From an uncultured Oscillospiraceae bacterium (GTDB taxonomy: Bacteria > Bacillota > Clostridia > Oscillospirales > Oscillospiraceae), in contig CANRNA010000262.1 in the NCBI GenBank assembly GCA_947631805.1, positions 1 to 52,963 on the forward strand: a DNA stretch of 52,963 bases. Reading direction: 5' to 3'. The translations under genes and the position numbers were made by a program. Each line of letters starts with the position of its first letter. The first letter of the stretch is position 1. The notes below the pieces were generated by a model. The model saw only the letters and a list, made by a program, of their open reading frames with translations, ran no database searches and was not told where the DNA came from. Shown piece after piece: positions 33,232 to 41,875 of the stretch.

Positions 33232-34716
33232 TCAATAGCCGATATGCTGTTTTTTAGTCTTGCCGGTGTCGCTCTTTGCAGCCCAGTACGCGAGTATCAC
33301 GGCGTCCATCAAAGAGATGTCAGCGCCGTCCTTTATGGAGCGATAGCCGTAGCCGCCGGAACTGCCAATGCGCCGCCGCTCGCAGTTGGTCACCGCCTGG
33401 GTCAGGGAGGGCTGGTCCATGTGGGTGATGCCGTGGGTGTCGATGGCCTCGGTAAACGTGGCATTCGCCGCAATGATTTGCTTGACGGTGGGGAGCAAGG
33501 GCTTGTGGAGCTTTTCGGCCCTCATCTGGCTGGCCAGCAGCTCTTGCCCATTGGCCCCGTCTATCACCACCGTTTTGGCGCCAGCTCCCAGGGTGGTCAA
33601 AAACTGGATTATCCACCGGCTGCCCGCGCGGGTGCTGCGACAGTCGATGGCCTCCACAAATATCACGCCAGGCGTGTAGGTCTTGACCGCCACCGCCATG
33701 CTCACGGTGTCTGCGTCGTGGTTGTACTTGATGCCCACAAAGAGACGGCCCCGGATGTTGGGCGGCTCTTTGCATTTCAGCCCTTCCCATTCTGCCTGGG
33801 TGATGGCGGAGTGCTGGTTGCTCAGCACCCAAAAGCCCAGACGCTGGATGTTAAAATCAAGGGCGTCCGACGTTATCTCATCCAGCACCGCCCGCTCGGT
33901 CAGCTTGAGGCCCAGGGACGGGTTGGCGGCGTACCAGGCATCCCGGTCTTTTGGGTCCGTCTCTTTCGCGGTGCTCCACTCTGCCCACCCGGCATTCTCC
34001 CGGCCGCCAGACAGCACGTCAGCCCGGAACGCGGGGAACACGGTGCCGGTGCTGGTAGTGGTGGGCGGTGTGCCTATAAAGATGGTTTGCGGGTTGTCGC
34101 TGTCGGTGACCACGTATTTCAGCGCGGATTCTTGGTCGGTCTGGTACTCCTGGGCCTCATCTATCACCATAAGGTCAAAGCCCTCGCCCAGGCCCCCCTT
34201 GCTGGTGCGGGTCCTAAACTCAATGATGCCGCCGGTCTGTACCTCGATCAGTTCCCGGCCCATGGCCTGGTATGACCTTGTGATGATGATGCCCGCCCTT
34301 GTCAGCGCCCTGTATAGCCGCTCATAGGCCTTATGCGTGGTATGGGTCCTGTGGGCGGTGTGCAATACGTGGCGGCCGTCCTGGAGGGAGAGCATCTCCA
34401 CCATAAGCACCACCTCGTTTTTGCCGTTTCGCCGGGGTACGCTGAGGCCGTATTGCGTATGTACCCATAAGCCTGCATCGTTGACGGCCAGGATGTCATA
34501 GACCTGCTGGGCCTGCCAGGGGTATGCCTCGTTGCCGGTGGCGCTGTAGAGCTCCAAGGCCTCAGCGCCCCGGCTCTTGGTATACGGCAGCACTACGGCC
34601 CTGGTGGGGGTCTGAGAGCCGATGCGCTGCACATTTTCCGGGGGCTCAGGCGGCGATTTTCGCCGGGGCCTTTTTGCGGTTTTGCTTGGTGCTGTTTTTG
34701 CCTTGCGTGGCGCCAC
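33232..34716 (-). CDS. terL: Terminase large subunit
   Basis: Protein of 494 aa, GTG start. ATPase: Walker A-like SVPRRNGKNE and Walker B FDLMVIDEAQ. The nuclease domain includes GIKYNHDADT, VVIDGANGQE and SLMDAVILAYW. It cuts and packages phage DNA. It lies downstream of portal and minor head genes rather than upstream, an uncommon order. No small subunit is clearly recognised. Confidence 0.93.
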   Translation of the reverse strand: MAPRKAKTAPSKTAKRPRRKSPPEPPENVQRIGSQTPTRAVVLPYTKSRGAEALELYSATGNEAYPWQAQQVYDILAVNDAGLWVHTQYGLSVPRRNGKNEVVLMVEMLSLQDGRHVLHTAHRTHTTHKAYERLYRALTRAGIIITRSYQAMGRELIEVQTGGIIEFRTRTSKGGLGEGFDLMVIDEAQEYQTDQESALKYVVTDSDNPQTIFIGTPPTTTSTGTVFPAFRADVLSGGRENAGWAEWSTAKETDPKDRDAWYAANPSLGLKLTERAVLDEITSDALDFNIQRLGFWVLSNQHSAITQAEWEGLKCKEPPNIRGRLFVGIKYNHDADTVSMAVAVKTYTPGVIFVEAIDCRSTRAGSRWIIQFLTTLGAGAKTVVIDGANGQELLASQMRAEKLHKPLLPTVKQIIAANATFTEAIDTHGITHMDQPSLTQAVTNCERRRIGSSGGYGYRSIKDGADISLMDAVILAYWAAKSDTGKTKKQHIGY

Positions 34717-34732
34717 GCCGGGGCCACCCCCT

Positions 34733-35497
34733 TTATTGCTCTAATCCTATCGTTTTGCGGGCCTCGATTTTGGCGGCCTCAGCGGGGTCTACCCACCGCT
34801 TTGTCCAAACATTTTGGAGGCCCCAAGTATTGCCCTTTTTGACCGTGGCGGTGACCAGACATTTACACCGCTCATGGCGGCGGTATATGCCGTACTCATA
34901 AGCGTCGGCGGCGTCGTACTGGCCTACAAGACCCGCGCACCACGGGCAGCAGTCAGCCGCAGCCGTCCGGGTGACGGTGGGCTGCAGCCCGGCGGCCGCC
35001 TGGAACTCCACGTTCTGGCGGATAAAGTCGTCCGCATAGCTCTGCGTGATGTTCTTCACTGGGGCGTCCAGGGTCCAGCTCACATCCTCAAATTTTTCGG
35101 CGTTGGCGGCCTTGCTGATGAGGTCATCAACGCGCCATTTGTTGGGGACCGGGACCACGGGCTTGAGGCCGATTCCGGCGGCCTTATATAGCGCCGTTTG
35201 GACCTGCGAGGCGGTCCCGTTCACCTTCTCCCGGGCGTCGTCCAGCACCGCCCGGATAATGCGGTCCGCGATGTTGTAGTACAGCCGCCCATCCGGCAGG
35301 CCTTCGGCGGTGATGTATTTTTGCAGCGCGGCGGAGGCATGGCCACCGATAATGCGGGAAAAGATTTGCGTCTCCGCGTGGGTGGCCTCGCCGCCGTCTA
35401 TGGCCTGAGCAATGCGGGTCAGCTCTGTGTCATCTGCTATAAGCTGCTTAAAATAGGCCATGATTTTGAGCAGCAGCCCAGGTGCTATGTCTGTCAT
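34733..35497 (-). CDS. Minor head protein (MuF/VG15-like)
   Basis: Protein of 254 aa. The C-terminal motif CPWCAGLVGQYDAADAYEYG followed by RHERCKCLV is the zinc-binding signature of phage minor head proteins encoded after the portal. The N-terminal part is helical. Overlaps the portal stop by 4 bases. Confidence 0.85.
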   Translation of the reverse strand: MTDIAPGLLLKIMAYFKQLIADDTELTRIAQAIDGGEATHAETQIFSRIIGGHASAALQKYITAEGLPDGRLYYNIADRIIRAVLDDAREKVNGTASQVQTALYKAAGIGLKPVVPVPNKWRVDDLISKAANAEKFEDVSWTLDAPVKNITQSYADDFIRQNVEFQAAAGLQPTVTRTAAADCCPWCAGLVGQYDAADAYEYGIYRRHERCKCLVTATVKKGNTWGLQNVWTKRWVDPAEAAKIEARKTIGLEQ

Positions 35498-36732
35498 GTG
35501 CTACCCCCCGGCGCTATGCCCGTCAGGTCGTGGATGGTCTCGGACGTTATGTAGCCGGGGACCGCCTGGTTGATTTTGGTGGTGGCGTCACCTATGGCGC
35601 CGATACCGGCGGTGTCGGGCTCAAATACAGGGCCCCACGCCGCCGTGGTGTTCACCACCTGCTGGCGGAGAAACGGGTACCTGTCTCGGAGGCAGGCAGC
35701 CAAATAGCCCGCATTTCTGAGGCCCACGGTAAAACACCGCTGCGCCTTTCTGGCGGTCAGGCGCAGGCCTTCGTGGGCGGCTTTGATTGCGTCGTATGAG
35801 CTGGGGTTGTCGGAGGCAAAGCCCAGGTCGTCCAGGGTCAACCCCGTCTCGCCAGAAAAGGCGGCGGCGAACATCCTAAGGTGCTCGACGTGGGGTGACA
35901 TGGAGCCCGCTGTAAACTGGCCCAGGGTAGGCCTCTCCCCTTCTTCGTCCTTGGTAAAGGTCAGCAGCGCGGACATGGATGCCCGCCAGCGGTCCAAGTC
36001 TACCTCGGAGTCCTCAGAGATGCCGGATGCGTACCGCTGTGGGTAGCTGTAAAATTCGGCGGAGATTTCGGAGCGCTTGAGGGTGCGGATGGCGGATGTC
36101 ATGATGTCCATGCAGGCCCTGGTTATGCGGCTATGGCCAAAAGGCCGGTCAGAGGTGGGCCGGTATATCACGGGGACAAGCAGAGGATAGGGGACTGGGT
36201 GGTTGACGGTCTGGATAATTTTATTTCCGCGGTAGTACCGGGTCCTATAGGGCTCGAAATAAGCCTCCATTTTCGCCGCCCCCACATCATCCCGCTCCAG
36301 CACGGCATATCCCTCTGTCAAGAGCTGGGTGATGGGGTCGATGACGCCGGTGGCGTTACGGCAGTCCAGCACCTGGAGCCGGGGAAAGCCGTCATCATCA
36401 GGGGAAATGTAGATAAAATCACATGAGCCGATAAGCGCCCCGGTCACCGCCTGGTCGTAGATGACGTCGGGGTTATTGGCAGCGTAGATTCCGGCAAAGT
36501 CAAACGGGTCGTTTCTCCACTCGCGGAAGGTGAGGCGGTCTGCCACGCTGTCAACGGCCTTGCCGCACCAGCCCAGGACGGGCATAAAGTGGGTCAATCC
36601 GGGCGGCGTGGATATGTTCAGGTCCCGGGCTAAAATCTTCATGTCGTAAAACAGGTAGCGGATTTGCGCGCGGGTCTGCTTGCGCTGTAGTTCTTGCCGC
36701 AAATACGCCATGCCTTTTTGTGTGGTAGCCAT
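35494..36732 (-). CDS. Portal protein (SPP1 gp6-like)
   Basis: Protein of 412 aa. Start at 36732 after GGAGG; the frame upstream is not part of the gene. YFEPYRTRYYRGNKII, PVIYRPTSDRPFGHSRI and ASDNPSSYDAIKAAHE are gp6-type portal features. Forms the dodecameric packaging ring and contacts TerL. Confidence 0.92.
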   Translation of the reverse strand: MATTQKGMAYLRQELQRKQTRAQIRYLFYDMKILARDLNISTPPGLTHFMPVLGWCGKAVDSVADRLTFREWRNDPFDFAGIYAANNPDVIYDQAVTGALIGSCDFIYISPDDDGFPRLQVLDCRNATGVIDPITQLLTEGYAVLERDDVGAAKMEAYFEPYRTRYYRGNKIIQTVNHPVPYPLLVPVIYRPTSDRPFGHSRITRACMDIMTSAIRTLKRSEISAEFYSYPQRYASGISEDSEVDLDRWRASMSALLTFTKDEEGERPTLGQFTAGSMSPHVEHLRMFAAAFSGETGLTLDDLGFASDNPSSYDAIKAAHEGLRLTARKAQRCFTVGLRNAGYLAACLRDRYPFLRQQVVNTTAAWGPVFEPDTAGIGAIGDATTKINQAVPGYITSETIHDLTGIAPGGST

Positions 36733-36781
36733 GCAAAATCCTCCAATGCGTGTGTTTTTTTGTGTAGTGGACGGCGTGAAG

Positions 36782-37177
36782 TCACGAAGAGGCCGGGGCG
36801 GGGTCCCCCTCCCCCCCTCTTCCTGGGGAATTACCGGGCCGATAATGGGCCCAGTCAAGGGTCTGGGGGAGCAACCGGTTGGATATGGTCTCTTCCACGA
36901 ACTGCGCCCTTGTTTTCGGGCCGGAAATTTTATCTGATTTTTGGCGGTTGCAACACCAATGAGCGAGCTGCAAGTTGCTGCGATCAGACGGATGACCGCC
37001 GCGACTGATTGGGACGATATGGTCGATACAGGGCGCCAGAGGGTCAGGGGGTTTTAGCGTCTTATCCACGGGCTTGCCGCATATCCCGCAGACTGTTTCG
37101 GACGCCATCACCCTCTTGCGGTTCTTTTCGTAAGCCGTGCGGTGCGGGCCCTGTTGGTCGGGGCGTCTCTCTGCCAT
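36782..37177 (-). CDS. HNH endonuclease
   Basis: Protein of 131 aa. CGICGK...DHIVPISRGG...SNLQLAHWCCNRQKSD carries the zinc cysteines and the His-Asn-His core. HNH proteins next to the packaging genes of cos-type phages assist terminase cleavage, which fits this position. Confidence 0.9.
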   Translation of the reverse strand: MAERRPDQQGPHRTAYEKNRKRVMASETVCGICGKPVDKTLKPPDPLAPCIDHIVPISRGGHPSDRSNLQLAHWCCNRQKSDKISGPKTRAQFVEETISNRLLPQTLDWAHYRPGNSPGRGGEGDPAPASS

Positions 37178-37188
37178 GGGGGTGCCTC

Positions 37189-37530
37189 CTATACCTGCCT
37201 CCCACTCCCGGCGTCTGGCCGGGGGGGTGGGGGTATTTTTTGGAGGGCTACCAATTTGCGGTCCAATATGGCGTAAAAGCTAGCCCGGCGCAGGTGGAAT
37301 GTGTCACGATTGCAGGGGATACGCTCAGCCCGCAAGGCGCGCCAGGGGTAGTCCGTGCTGGTGACATGCTTGATGAGGTAGTCGGCCAGGGCGTCCGGGG
37401 CCGCCTCGTGGGCGGCGGCCTCTACTATGTCCCTGTCCAAGCCGTCAGACTGCAAACAAAACTCCCTGAGTTCTCGGACTCGCTCAACTGGCAACTTGAG
37501 GGCGGCCAGCTTTGCCTGGTAATTTCTCAT
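37189..37530 (-). CDS. Phage protein, possible late-gene regulator
   Basis: Protein of 113 aa, ATG at 37530 after GGAGGGG. Helical, ending IPCNRDTFHLRRASFYAIL, a C-x-x-x-F-x-x-x-R pattern seen in ArpU/RinA-like late transcription activators, which lie just before the packaging genes. Similarity is weak; a small terminase is another possibility. Confidence 0.6.
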   Translation of the reverse strand: MRNYQAKLAALKLPVERVRELREFCLQSDGLDRDIVEAAAHEAAPDALADYLIKHVTSTDYPWRALRAERIPCNRDTFHLRRASFYAILDRKLVALQKIPPPPRPDAGSGRQV

Positions 37531-37688
37531 GTGCTTACCCCTCCAATACACCGCGCCACAAAAACAAAAAGCAGCCCAAGGGCCAGATATGCGACGTCCT
37601 GGCGCTCTCTTTTGCTGGCCTCACCGACGGCCGCCAGGATGCAAAGAAGCCCAAAAATGTGGAGCGCAATAGAGACCGCTTTAATCAT
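37527..37688 (-). CDS. Small two-helix membrane protein
   Basis: Protein of 53 aa starting after GGAGGCACTACCG. Two hydrophobic segments (AVSIALHIFGLLCILAAV and AYLALGLLFVFVARCIGG) joined by a charged loop (SKRERQD). Unknown role. Its stop overlaps the next start. Confidence 0.65.
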   Translation of the reverse strand: MIKAVSIALHIFGLLCILAAVGEASKRERQDVAYLALGLLFVFVARCIGGVST

Positions 37689-37768
37689 CGGTAGTGCCTC
37701 CGTCAGCCGTGTCCTGGATGAGCTTGATGGTGACGGTCTGGCCGCCGACGCTTTTGAACGTGATCGTG

Positions 37769-38047
37769 TCAGTCTCGTCCTCCTTGGCCGCCGTCGATGT
37801 CTTCCAGGGCGGTGGCCAGCCTTTCTAGGATGCCGTTGATCAGCGTGGCGAGGCTCTCTCCAAGCTCCTGGAAACTCTGAGGGCCTATTTTCCAGTTTGC
37901 GGGGATGTTTCCAGGACCGCATACGCCGTCAACGTCAAAGAACGGGCAGCAGTCGGTGCCGCTGGAGCAGTTTGCACGGCCCTTACAGAGCCTTTTTACC
38001 TCTCCGAGGGTGTATTCCTCCAGGGCCTTTTTGGTTGTGTCATCCAT
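37769..38047 (-). CDS. Hypothetical protein with Cys cluster
   Basis: Protein of 92 aa. CKGRANCSSGTDCCPFFDVDGVCG may bind a metal; the C-terminal half is helical. Start at 38047 after GGAGG. Not recognised. Confidence 0.65.
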   Translation of the reverse strand: MDDTTKKALEEYTLGEVKRLCKGRANCSSGTDCCPFFDVDGVCGPGNIPANWKIGPQSFQELGESLATLINGILERLATALEDIDGGQGGRD

Positions 38048-38128
38048 GTTTATCATCCTCCGTTCTAAAGTTATACATTGCCCCAAGGTCAAAAATATGT
38101 GCCGTTATAATCGCCGCCGGGGCGGTTT

Positions 38129-38854
38129 TTACCGCTCAGGAAGCAGATATTTCAAATAGGTATACCTCCCAAAATAATTGTCGTCTGCATAGTGTTCCAG
38201 CACAAAAGCGCCGGGCGGGGGCTGTATCGTGCGGGATTCCGCTACAAGCTCCGAGGTGGTTTCTGGCTTAGTCAGGTTTCGGGATGGTGTCCAGGCTCGC
38301 TCCCCCTTTTTTAGGCCATGCGTTTCTGGGTGCCTCTCTTTGACCATGTACCGGGCACGGGGCTCATAACTGTCAAACTCGCCGTCCAGCAGCGGTTCTG
38401 TGTGGGCCTGGCCTCCATGCCATAGAGATTTGACTATTTCCGCGTCGTATGGGCTCAGTATTATGTGGTGATGGAGACGGCGGGCCCCGGCGGGTGCATC
38501 TGGGACGGACTCGGTATTATATATGTACTTGAGCTCCCAGCCCCGGCGGCGATATTGGTCACGGAGACGCCGCAAAAATTTATTGATCTCTTTTTTTGCG
38601 GCGGCCCGGTCTGGCGGCAGGTGTTTGTCGTCATAGGTCAGCGTGGCCCAACAGTCCGACGGGGAGAAATTCGCCGCCAGAAGCAGCTCCAGGCGCTGCC
38701 ACGCGGCCCGAAAATTGAGCTTTTGGCGGGCGGCTGAGCTGGCCCGCTTTTTGGCTGCCCGTTCTGTCGGTGTGTCCCCCTGCATAGGCTGCGAATAGCA
38801 TATTCCATAGACCAGGCGCCCGGCGGTGACTGTTTTTATACGGTTTTTCCCCAT
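38129..38854 (-). CDS. HUH-type replication initiator-like protein
   Basis: Protein of 241 aa. Motif WATLTYDDKHLP (RCR motif 1), the HUH motif RLHHHIILS and a YxxK motif in ARYMVKE occur in the order of rolling-circle Rep/microvirus VP4-like proteins. Such proteins nick single-stranded origins. Its role in a dsDNA siphovirus is unclear. Overlaps the methylase by 19 bases. Confidence 0.8.
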   Translation of the reverse strand: MGKNRIKTVTAGRLVYGICYSQPMQGDTPTERAAKKRASSAARQKLNFRAAWQRLELLLAANFSPSDCWATLTYDDKHLPPDRAAAKKEINKFLRRLRDQYRRRGWELKYIYNTESVPDAPAGARRLHHHIILSPYDAEIVKSLWHGGQAHTEPLLDGEFDSYEPRARYMVKERHPETHGLKKGERAWTPSRNLTKPETTSELVAESRTIQPPPGAFVLEHYADDNYFGRYTYLKYLLPER

Positions 38855-39675
38855 ATTTTCCCCCCCTGCTCAAGGTGCCCAGCGGCCATTGTGTCCAAAA
38901 TGGACACCTGGGCTTGAGCCCGGTCAAGCCGGGCCCGGGCTGTGGCAAAAATCGGGTCCATGATTTCACAGCCTATAAAATCATGCCCCTCCATTATGGC
39001 GGCTTCGCCGGTGCTCCCGCTCCCCATAAAAGGGTCAAACACCACACCCTCCCCGTGAGGCAGCACAGCCATAAGGGCACGCATAAGGGCCAGCGGCTTC
39101 TCGGTCTGGTGGAGGCGGCGGGCGGAGGGCACGGACGGGACGTTATAGCATCCCGGGACGGCCTGGAGGCCGGGGCCAGCGATAGGGCGCGGCCCATTTG
39201 TGCCCCATACAAGGTACTCACAGTCAGCGCGGTAGCGGCCTGGCTGGTTACGGGTGACGCCCTTGTTCCATACGACGATGCCGCGCCACACAAGCCCTCC
39301 CATCTGGATGGCGTCCGTCATAGCCGGTAGGTTGCGCCAGTCGCAAAAGGCCCCGGCGATGGCCCCGGACCTCATCTTGGGGCGGCAGCGGGCGAAAAGC
39401 TCCCGCATAAAAGCGGTGAAGCTCCGCTGGTCCATGTTGTCTCCGGAAAAGTCGTCCAGGTCATAAGCGCCGTGAAATTTGTTGTCTGCGTACTTTACCC
39501 CGGTGCTCTGTTTTCGGTCCCCGGCGAAAAGGCCGCCGGATGAGTAGGGCGGGTCGGTCAAGATGAGGTCAATGGTCCCATCCTCCAGCGCGGGGATAAA
39601 GTCCAGGCAGTCCCCCTTATACAGCTTTATTTCTATCGCTCTCACCCCCGCGCCGCCGACGTCCAATTTGGACAC
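38836..39675 (-). CDS. DNA methyltransferase (adenine-N6 or cytosine-N4, beta class)
   Basis: Protein of up to 279 aa. The catalytic motif TDPPYSSGG comes first and the SAM-binding motif FDPFMGSGSTG last, the beta-class order. DPPY points to amino methylation, probably m6A. The GTG at 39675 is uncertain; GTG at about 39642 gives a shorter protein. No cognate nuclease is present, so it probably protects phage DNA or regulates. Confidence 0.88.
   Translation of the reverse strand: MSKLDVGGAGVRAIEIKLYKGDCLDFIPALEDGTIDLILTDPPYSSGGLFAGDRKQSTGVKYADNKFHGAYDLDDFSGDNMDQRSFTAFMRELFARCRPKMRSGAIAGAFCDWRNLPAMTDAIQMGGLVWRGIVVWNKGVTRNQPGRYRADCEYLVWGTNGPRPIAGPGLQAVPGCYNVPSVPSARRLHQTEKPLALMRALMAVLPHGEGVVFDPFMGSGSTGEAAIMEGHDFIGCEIMDPIFATARARLDRAQAQVSILDTMAAGHLEQGGKIWGKTV
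38882..38908. repeat. 27-bp repeat with palindrome, copy 2
   Basis: Same 27 bases and orientation as 16528-16554, within the methylase 3' end but in another reading frame. A related palindrome, GTCCAATTTGGAC, lies at 39661-39673 at the other end of the methylase gene, and GTGTCCAAAATG recurs inside the repressor gene near 46907. Confidence 0.8.
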
Positions 39676-39792
39676 GCCTGGTGGCCTGATTTAGGTATGG
39701 CAAGGCCGCGGCGCACAGCCGCGGCCTCCCTTTTCACTTGTCGGGCCCATGGGCCCCTCTCCGTTTTACCAATAAAGCACAGCCTTTGTCAA

Positions 39793-39821
39793 TGCGGGGC
39801 AGAAAACGGGGCGCCTTTTTG
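39793..39821. repeat. 29-bp inverted copy of the terL terminator region
   Basis: Reverse complement of 33156-33184 over 29 bases, in the non-coding gap 39676-39858. That gap also holds a GGCCGCGGC/GCCGCGGCC hairpin at about 39702-39725. Both copies lie between genes. Confidence 0.75.
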
Positions 39822-39858
39822 GTGGCGGGCGTTAATCCTTAACAACGCCCCTGCGTAT

Positions 39859-40089
39859 TTATCTCCCCTCAGATGTTGCAGTCTCCCGGCGGTCCAGCCA
39901 CATTTCGGCCAGGCAGTCAACTGTCAGCTCATCCATCCAGCATGGTGAGCCGTCCGGGCAAGGGCCATTTTTCTGGCCGCACTCCTTGCAAAGCGGGGCG
40001 GTGAAGATGTCGAACAGTTCCCGGCGCTGGGCCTCCAGCTCCACCAGGATGGATACAACCTCGCCCCTTATATAGGTCGTTTTAGACAT
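39859..40089 (-). CDS. Hypothetical phage protein with Cys motif
   Basis: Protein of 76 aa. N-terminal helix TYIRGEVVSILVELEAQRRELFDIF, then CKECGQKNGPCPDGSPCW. Probably binds zinc. Unknown function, early/middle region. Confidence 0.65.
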   Translation of the reverse strand: MSKTTYIRGEVVSILVELEAQRRELFDIFTAPLCKECGQKNGPCPDGSPCWMDELTVDCLAEMWLDRRETATSEGR

Positions 40090-40104
40090 TCTCTTTATCC
40101 CCTT

Positions 40105-40413
40105 TCATGTTGTTTTGAGTGTTATCCCCCCCCGGCGCATAGCGTCCATGTCAACAACAACCACACCCTGGGCGGCGCGGAGTTTATCAGCCAGGTCACG
40201 TCCCTTGTCTGACATGGTGCTACGGAGACCGGCCGCAAAGCTCTCCATCGTGGCCACCAATAGGGGCCAGTCGCCCCTGTCATAATAATTGGCCAAATCA
40301 TGCAGCGGGACGGCCATTTTCTGCGTCTCGCGCTGGAGATAGTCCCGCGCGGCGGGATAATTGCGTATGCCCATAAAGGTCAGCAACACGGACCTGGGTG
40401 CCTTATTCGGCAT
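40105..40413 (-). CDS. Hypothetical phage protein
   Basis: Protein of 102 aa from ATG at 40413 after GGGGG; a GTG at 40422 overlapping parB is possible. Helical, soluble, not recognised. Follows parB. Confidence 0.6.
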   Translation of the reverse strand: MPNKAPRSVLLTFMGIRNYPAARDYLQRETQKMAVPLHDLANYYDRGDWPLLVATMESFAAGLRSTMSDKGRDLADKLRAAQGVVVVDMDAMRRGGITLKTT

Positions 40414-41875
40414 TATGGTCACCCCCTTGATCTTCCGGCTGCGCCTGGGCCTCGTTTGCCCCGGGCGGTGGATTCACCGCCGCCCACCAGGCATACTCAT
40501 CGGGCCAGGCTTTGATGTAACGAGTTATTGCAGCGGGGGGCGGCGTCCGCAAGCCTCTGGAGCCCCAAAAAATCGTCATTTCCTCGTCTCTCGGGGGTGT
40601 CTCCGCTGTCAGGTGCCATGTTATCCCCTCCCCTCGCGGCGTCGGGGGCTCACGGCCTACCAGCACGTCCAGGGACACACCAAAGAGGTCCGCATAATAT
40701 TTCATCGTGACGAGGGCCGTGTAATTGTCCGGGAAAACTATGTCGTTCACCTGAGGGTCGCGGCGCTCTTTTTGGTCATAGTCCAACATCCCGGGATAGA
40801 TGCACAGCCGCGGGTCATCCGCGGGGATGTCGGCGGCCTCGCGGAGGGCTTTCAACCGCGCCCAGCAGATATCGGCGGCAGCCTTCTTTTCCTCTTTCTT
40901 ACGACGCTGTATTATGGCCTGTGCCTTCGCTTTGATGGCGTCGCCCTTTTTGCGCTTCTCTTCCGCGTCATCCTTGCACAGCGGGCAGCTATCTTCGCAG
41001 GTGGTGAGCTTGGCACAGTGGGCGCAGCAGCCCACACATTCGCACTCCCAATTCCAGCTATACTTCATTCCGCGGTCATGGATAAACATGGCCGTCTCGT
41101 TTTGGCAGGTCCCGCCGTGGGGACATTCGCGGCTTCTTATGGTCTCGCTGGCATATCGGGCCAGGCTCTGGACCTGTTCAAGTGTCTTTTTTTTGATGTC
41201 GCCGGGCTCACCTGCAACGAGCTCTTGACGGTCCGGCGGCAGTTTGGCCAGCTCATAGGATATTGACTCGTTGAGCTGCCCAGCGTCAAACATAGCCAAA
41301 TACTGGGGGGCAAGGTCAGCGCGGATTTTTTTAAGCCTGGCAAGTTTGGATTCGCTCAACTGCATGGCTTCGGACACGGCGGTCCTTATCCGGCCGGGTA
41401 TCTCCACCCCGGATTCCTTAAGGGCCACCAAGAGTTCCTGCAGGCGTTCCGCCTGTTTGGAGAGCTCTGCGTCTGTCAATTTGCGGCTCTGTCGGTTTGC
41501 TTCGATCAGCGCCAGCTCTTCCAGCACCGCGTTGACGGGCGTACGGATGATGGCCGGTATTTTGGCCCACCTCTTTTTATCCTCATCGCTGCCACTCTCA
41601 TGCAGGATGCCGGTGGCCCAGTACCGGCGCTCCCCGTCCGTGATAACATAGCCGCCGCCGTCAGCGGGGCGGACAATAATGGGGTGTATCAGGCCGGTGA
41701 GCTGGATGGACGTGGCCAGGGCGTCCAGGTCGGTCATGGTATAAAAATTGGCCTCGTTGGGCGTTATCTGCTCGCGTGGTATCTCTACCACCTGGCCAGC
41801 TATCTCCATTGGCTTGTCGCCCACGGCCTGGCGCACGGCGGCAGCCAGGGAAAAGGCGCGGTCACTGCTCGCCAT
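40403..41875 (-). CDS. parB: ParB-like partition protein with Cys-rich insert
   Basis: Protein of 490 aa. The N-terminal ParB/Srx domain has ITPNEANFYTMTDLDALATS and ITDGERRYWA, the GERR CTPase box. The HTH-like central region (SEAMQLSESKLARLKKI) is followed by a Cys-rich stretch CVGCCAHCAKLTTCEDSCPLC. The C-terminal 150 residues are unrecognised. It is translated just behind parA and probably binds a centromere site not seen here. Confidence 0.85.
   Translation of the reverse strand: MASSDRAFSLAAAVRQAVGDKPMEIAGQVVEIPREQITPNEANFYTMTDLDALATSIQLTGLIHPIIVRPADGGGYVITDGERRYWATGILHESGSDEDKKRWAKIPAIIRTPVNAVLEELALIEANRQSRKLTDAELSKQAERLQELLVALKESGVEIPGRIRTAVSEAMQLSESKLARLKKIRADLAPQYLAMFDAGQLNESISYELAKLPPDRQELVAGEPGDIKKKTLEQVQSLARYASETIRSRECPHGGTCQNETAMFIHDRGMKYSWNWECECVGCCAHCAKLTTCEDSCPLCKDDAEEKRKKGDAIKAKAQAIIQRRKKEEKKAAADICWARLKALREAADIPADDPRLCIYPGMLDYDQKERRDPQVNDIVFPDNYTALVTMKYYADLFGVSLDVLVGREPPTPRGEGITWHLTAETPPRDEEMTIFWGSRGLRTPPPAAITRYIKAWPDEYAWWAAVNPPPGANEAQAQPEDQGGDHNAE

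Noticed and set aside
37689..37800. Short open frame with a T-I-T-F-K-S-V-G-G-Q-T-V-T-I-K strand-like peptide before the 53-aa membrane protein
   Set aside because: No ATG, GTG or TTG in the open stretch. It could be real only through frameshifting from the preceding gene, which I could not support.
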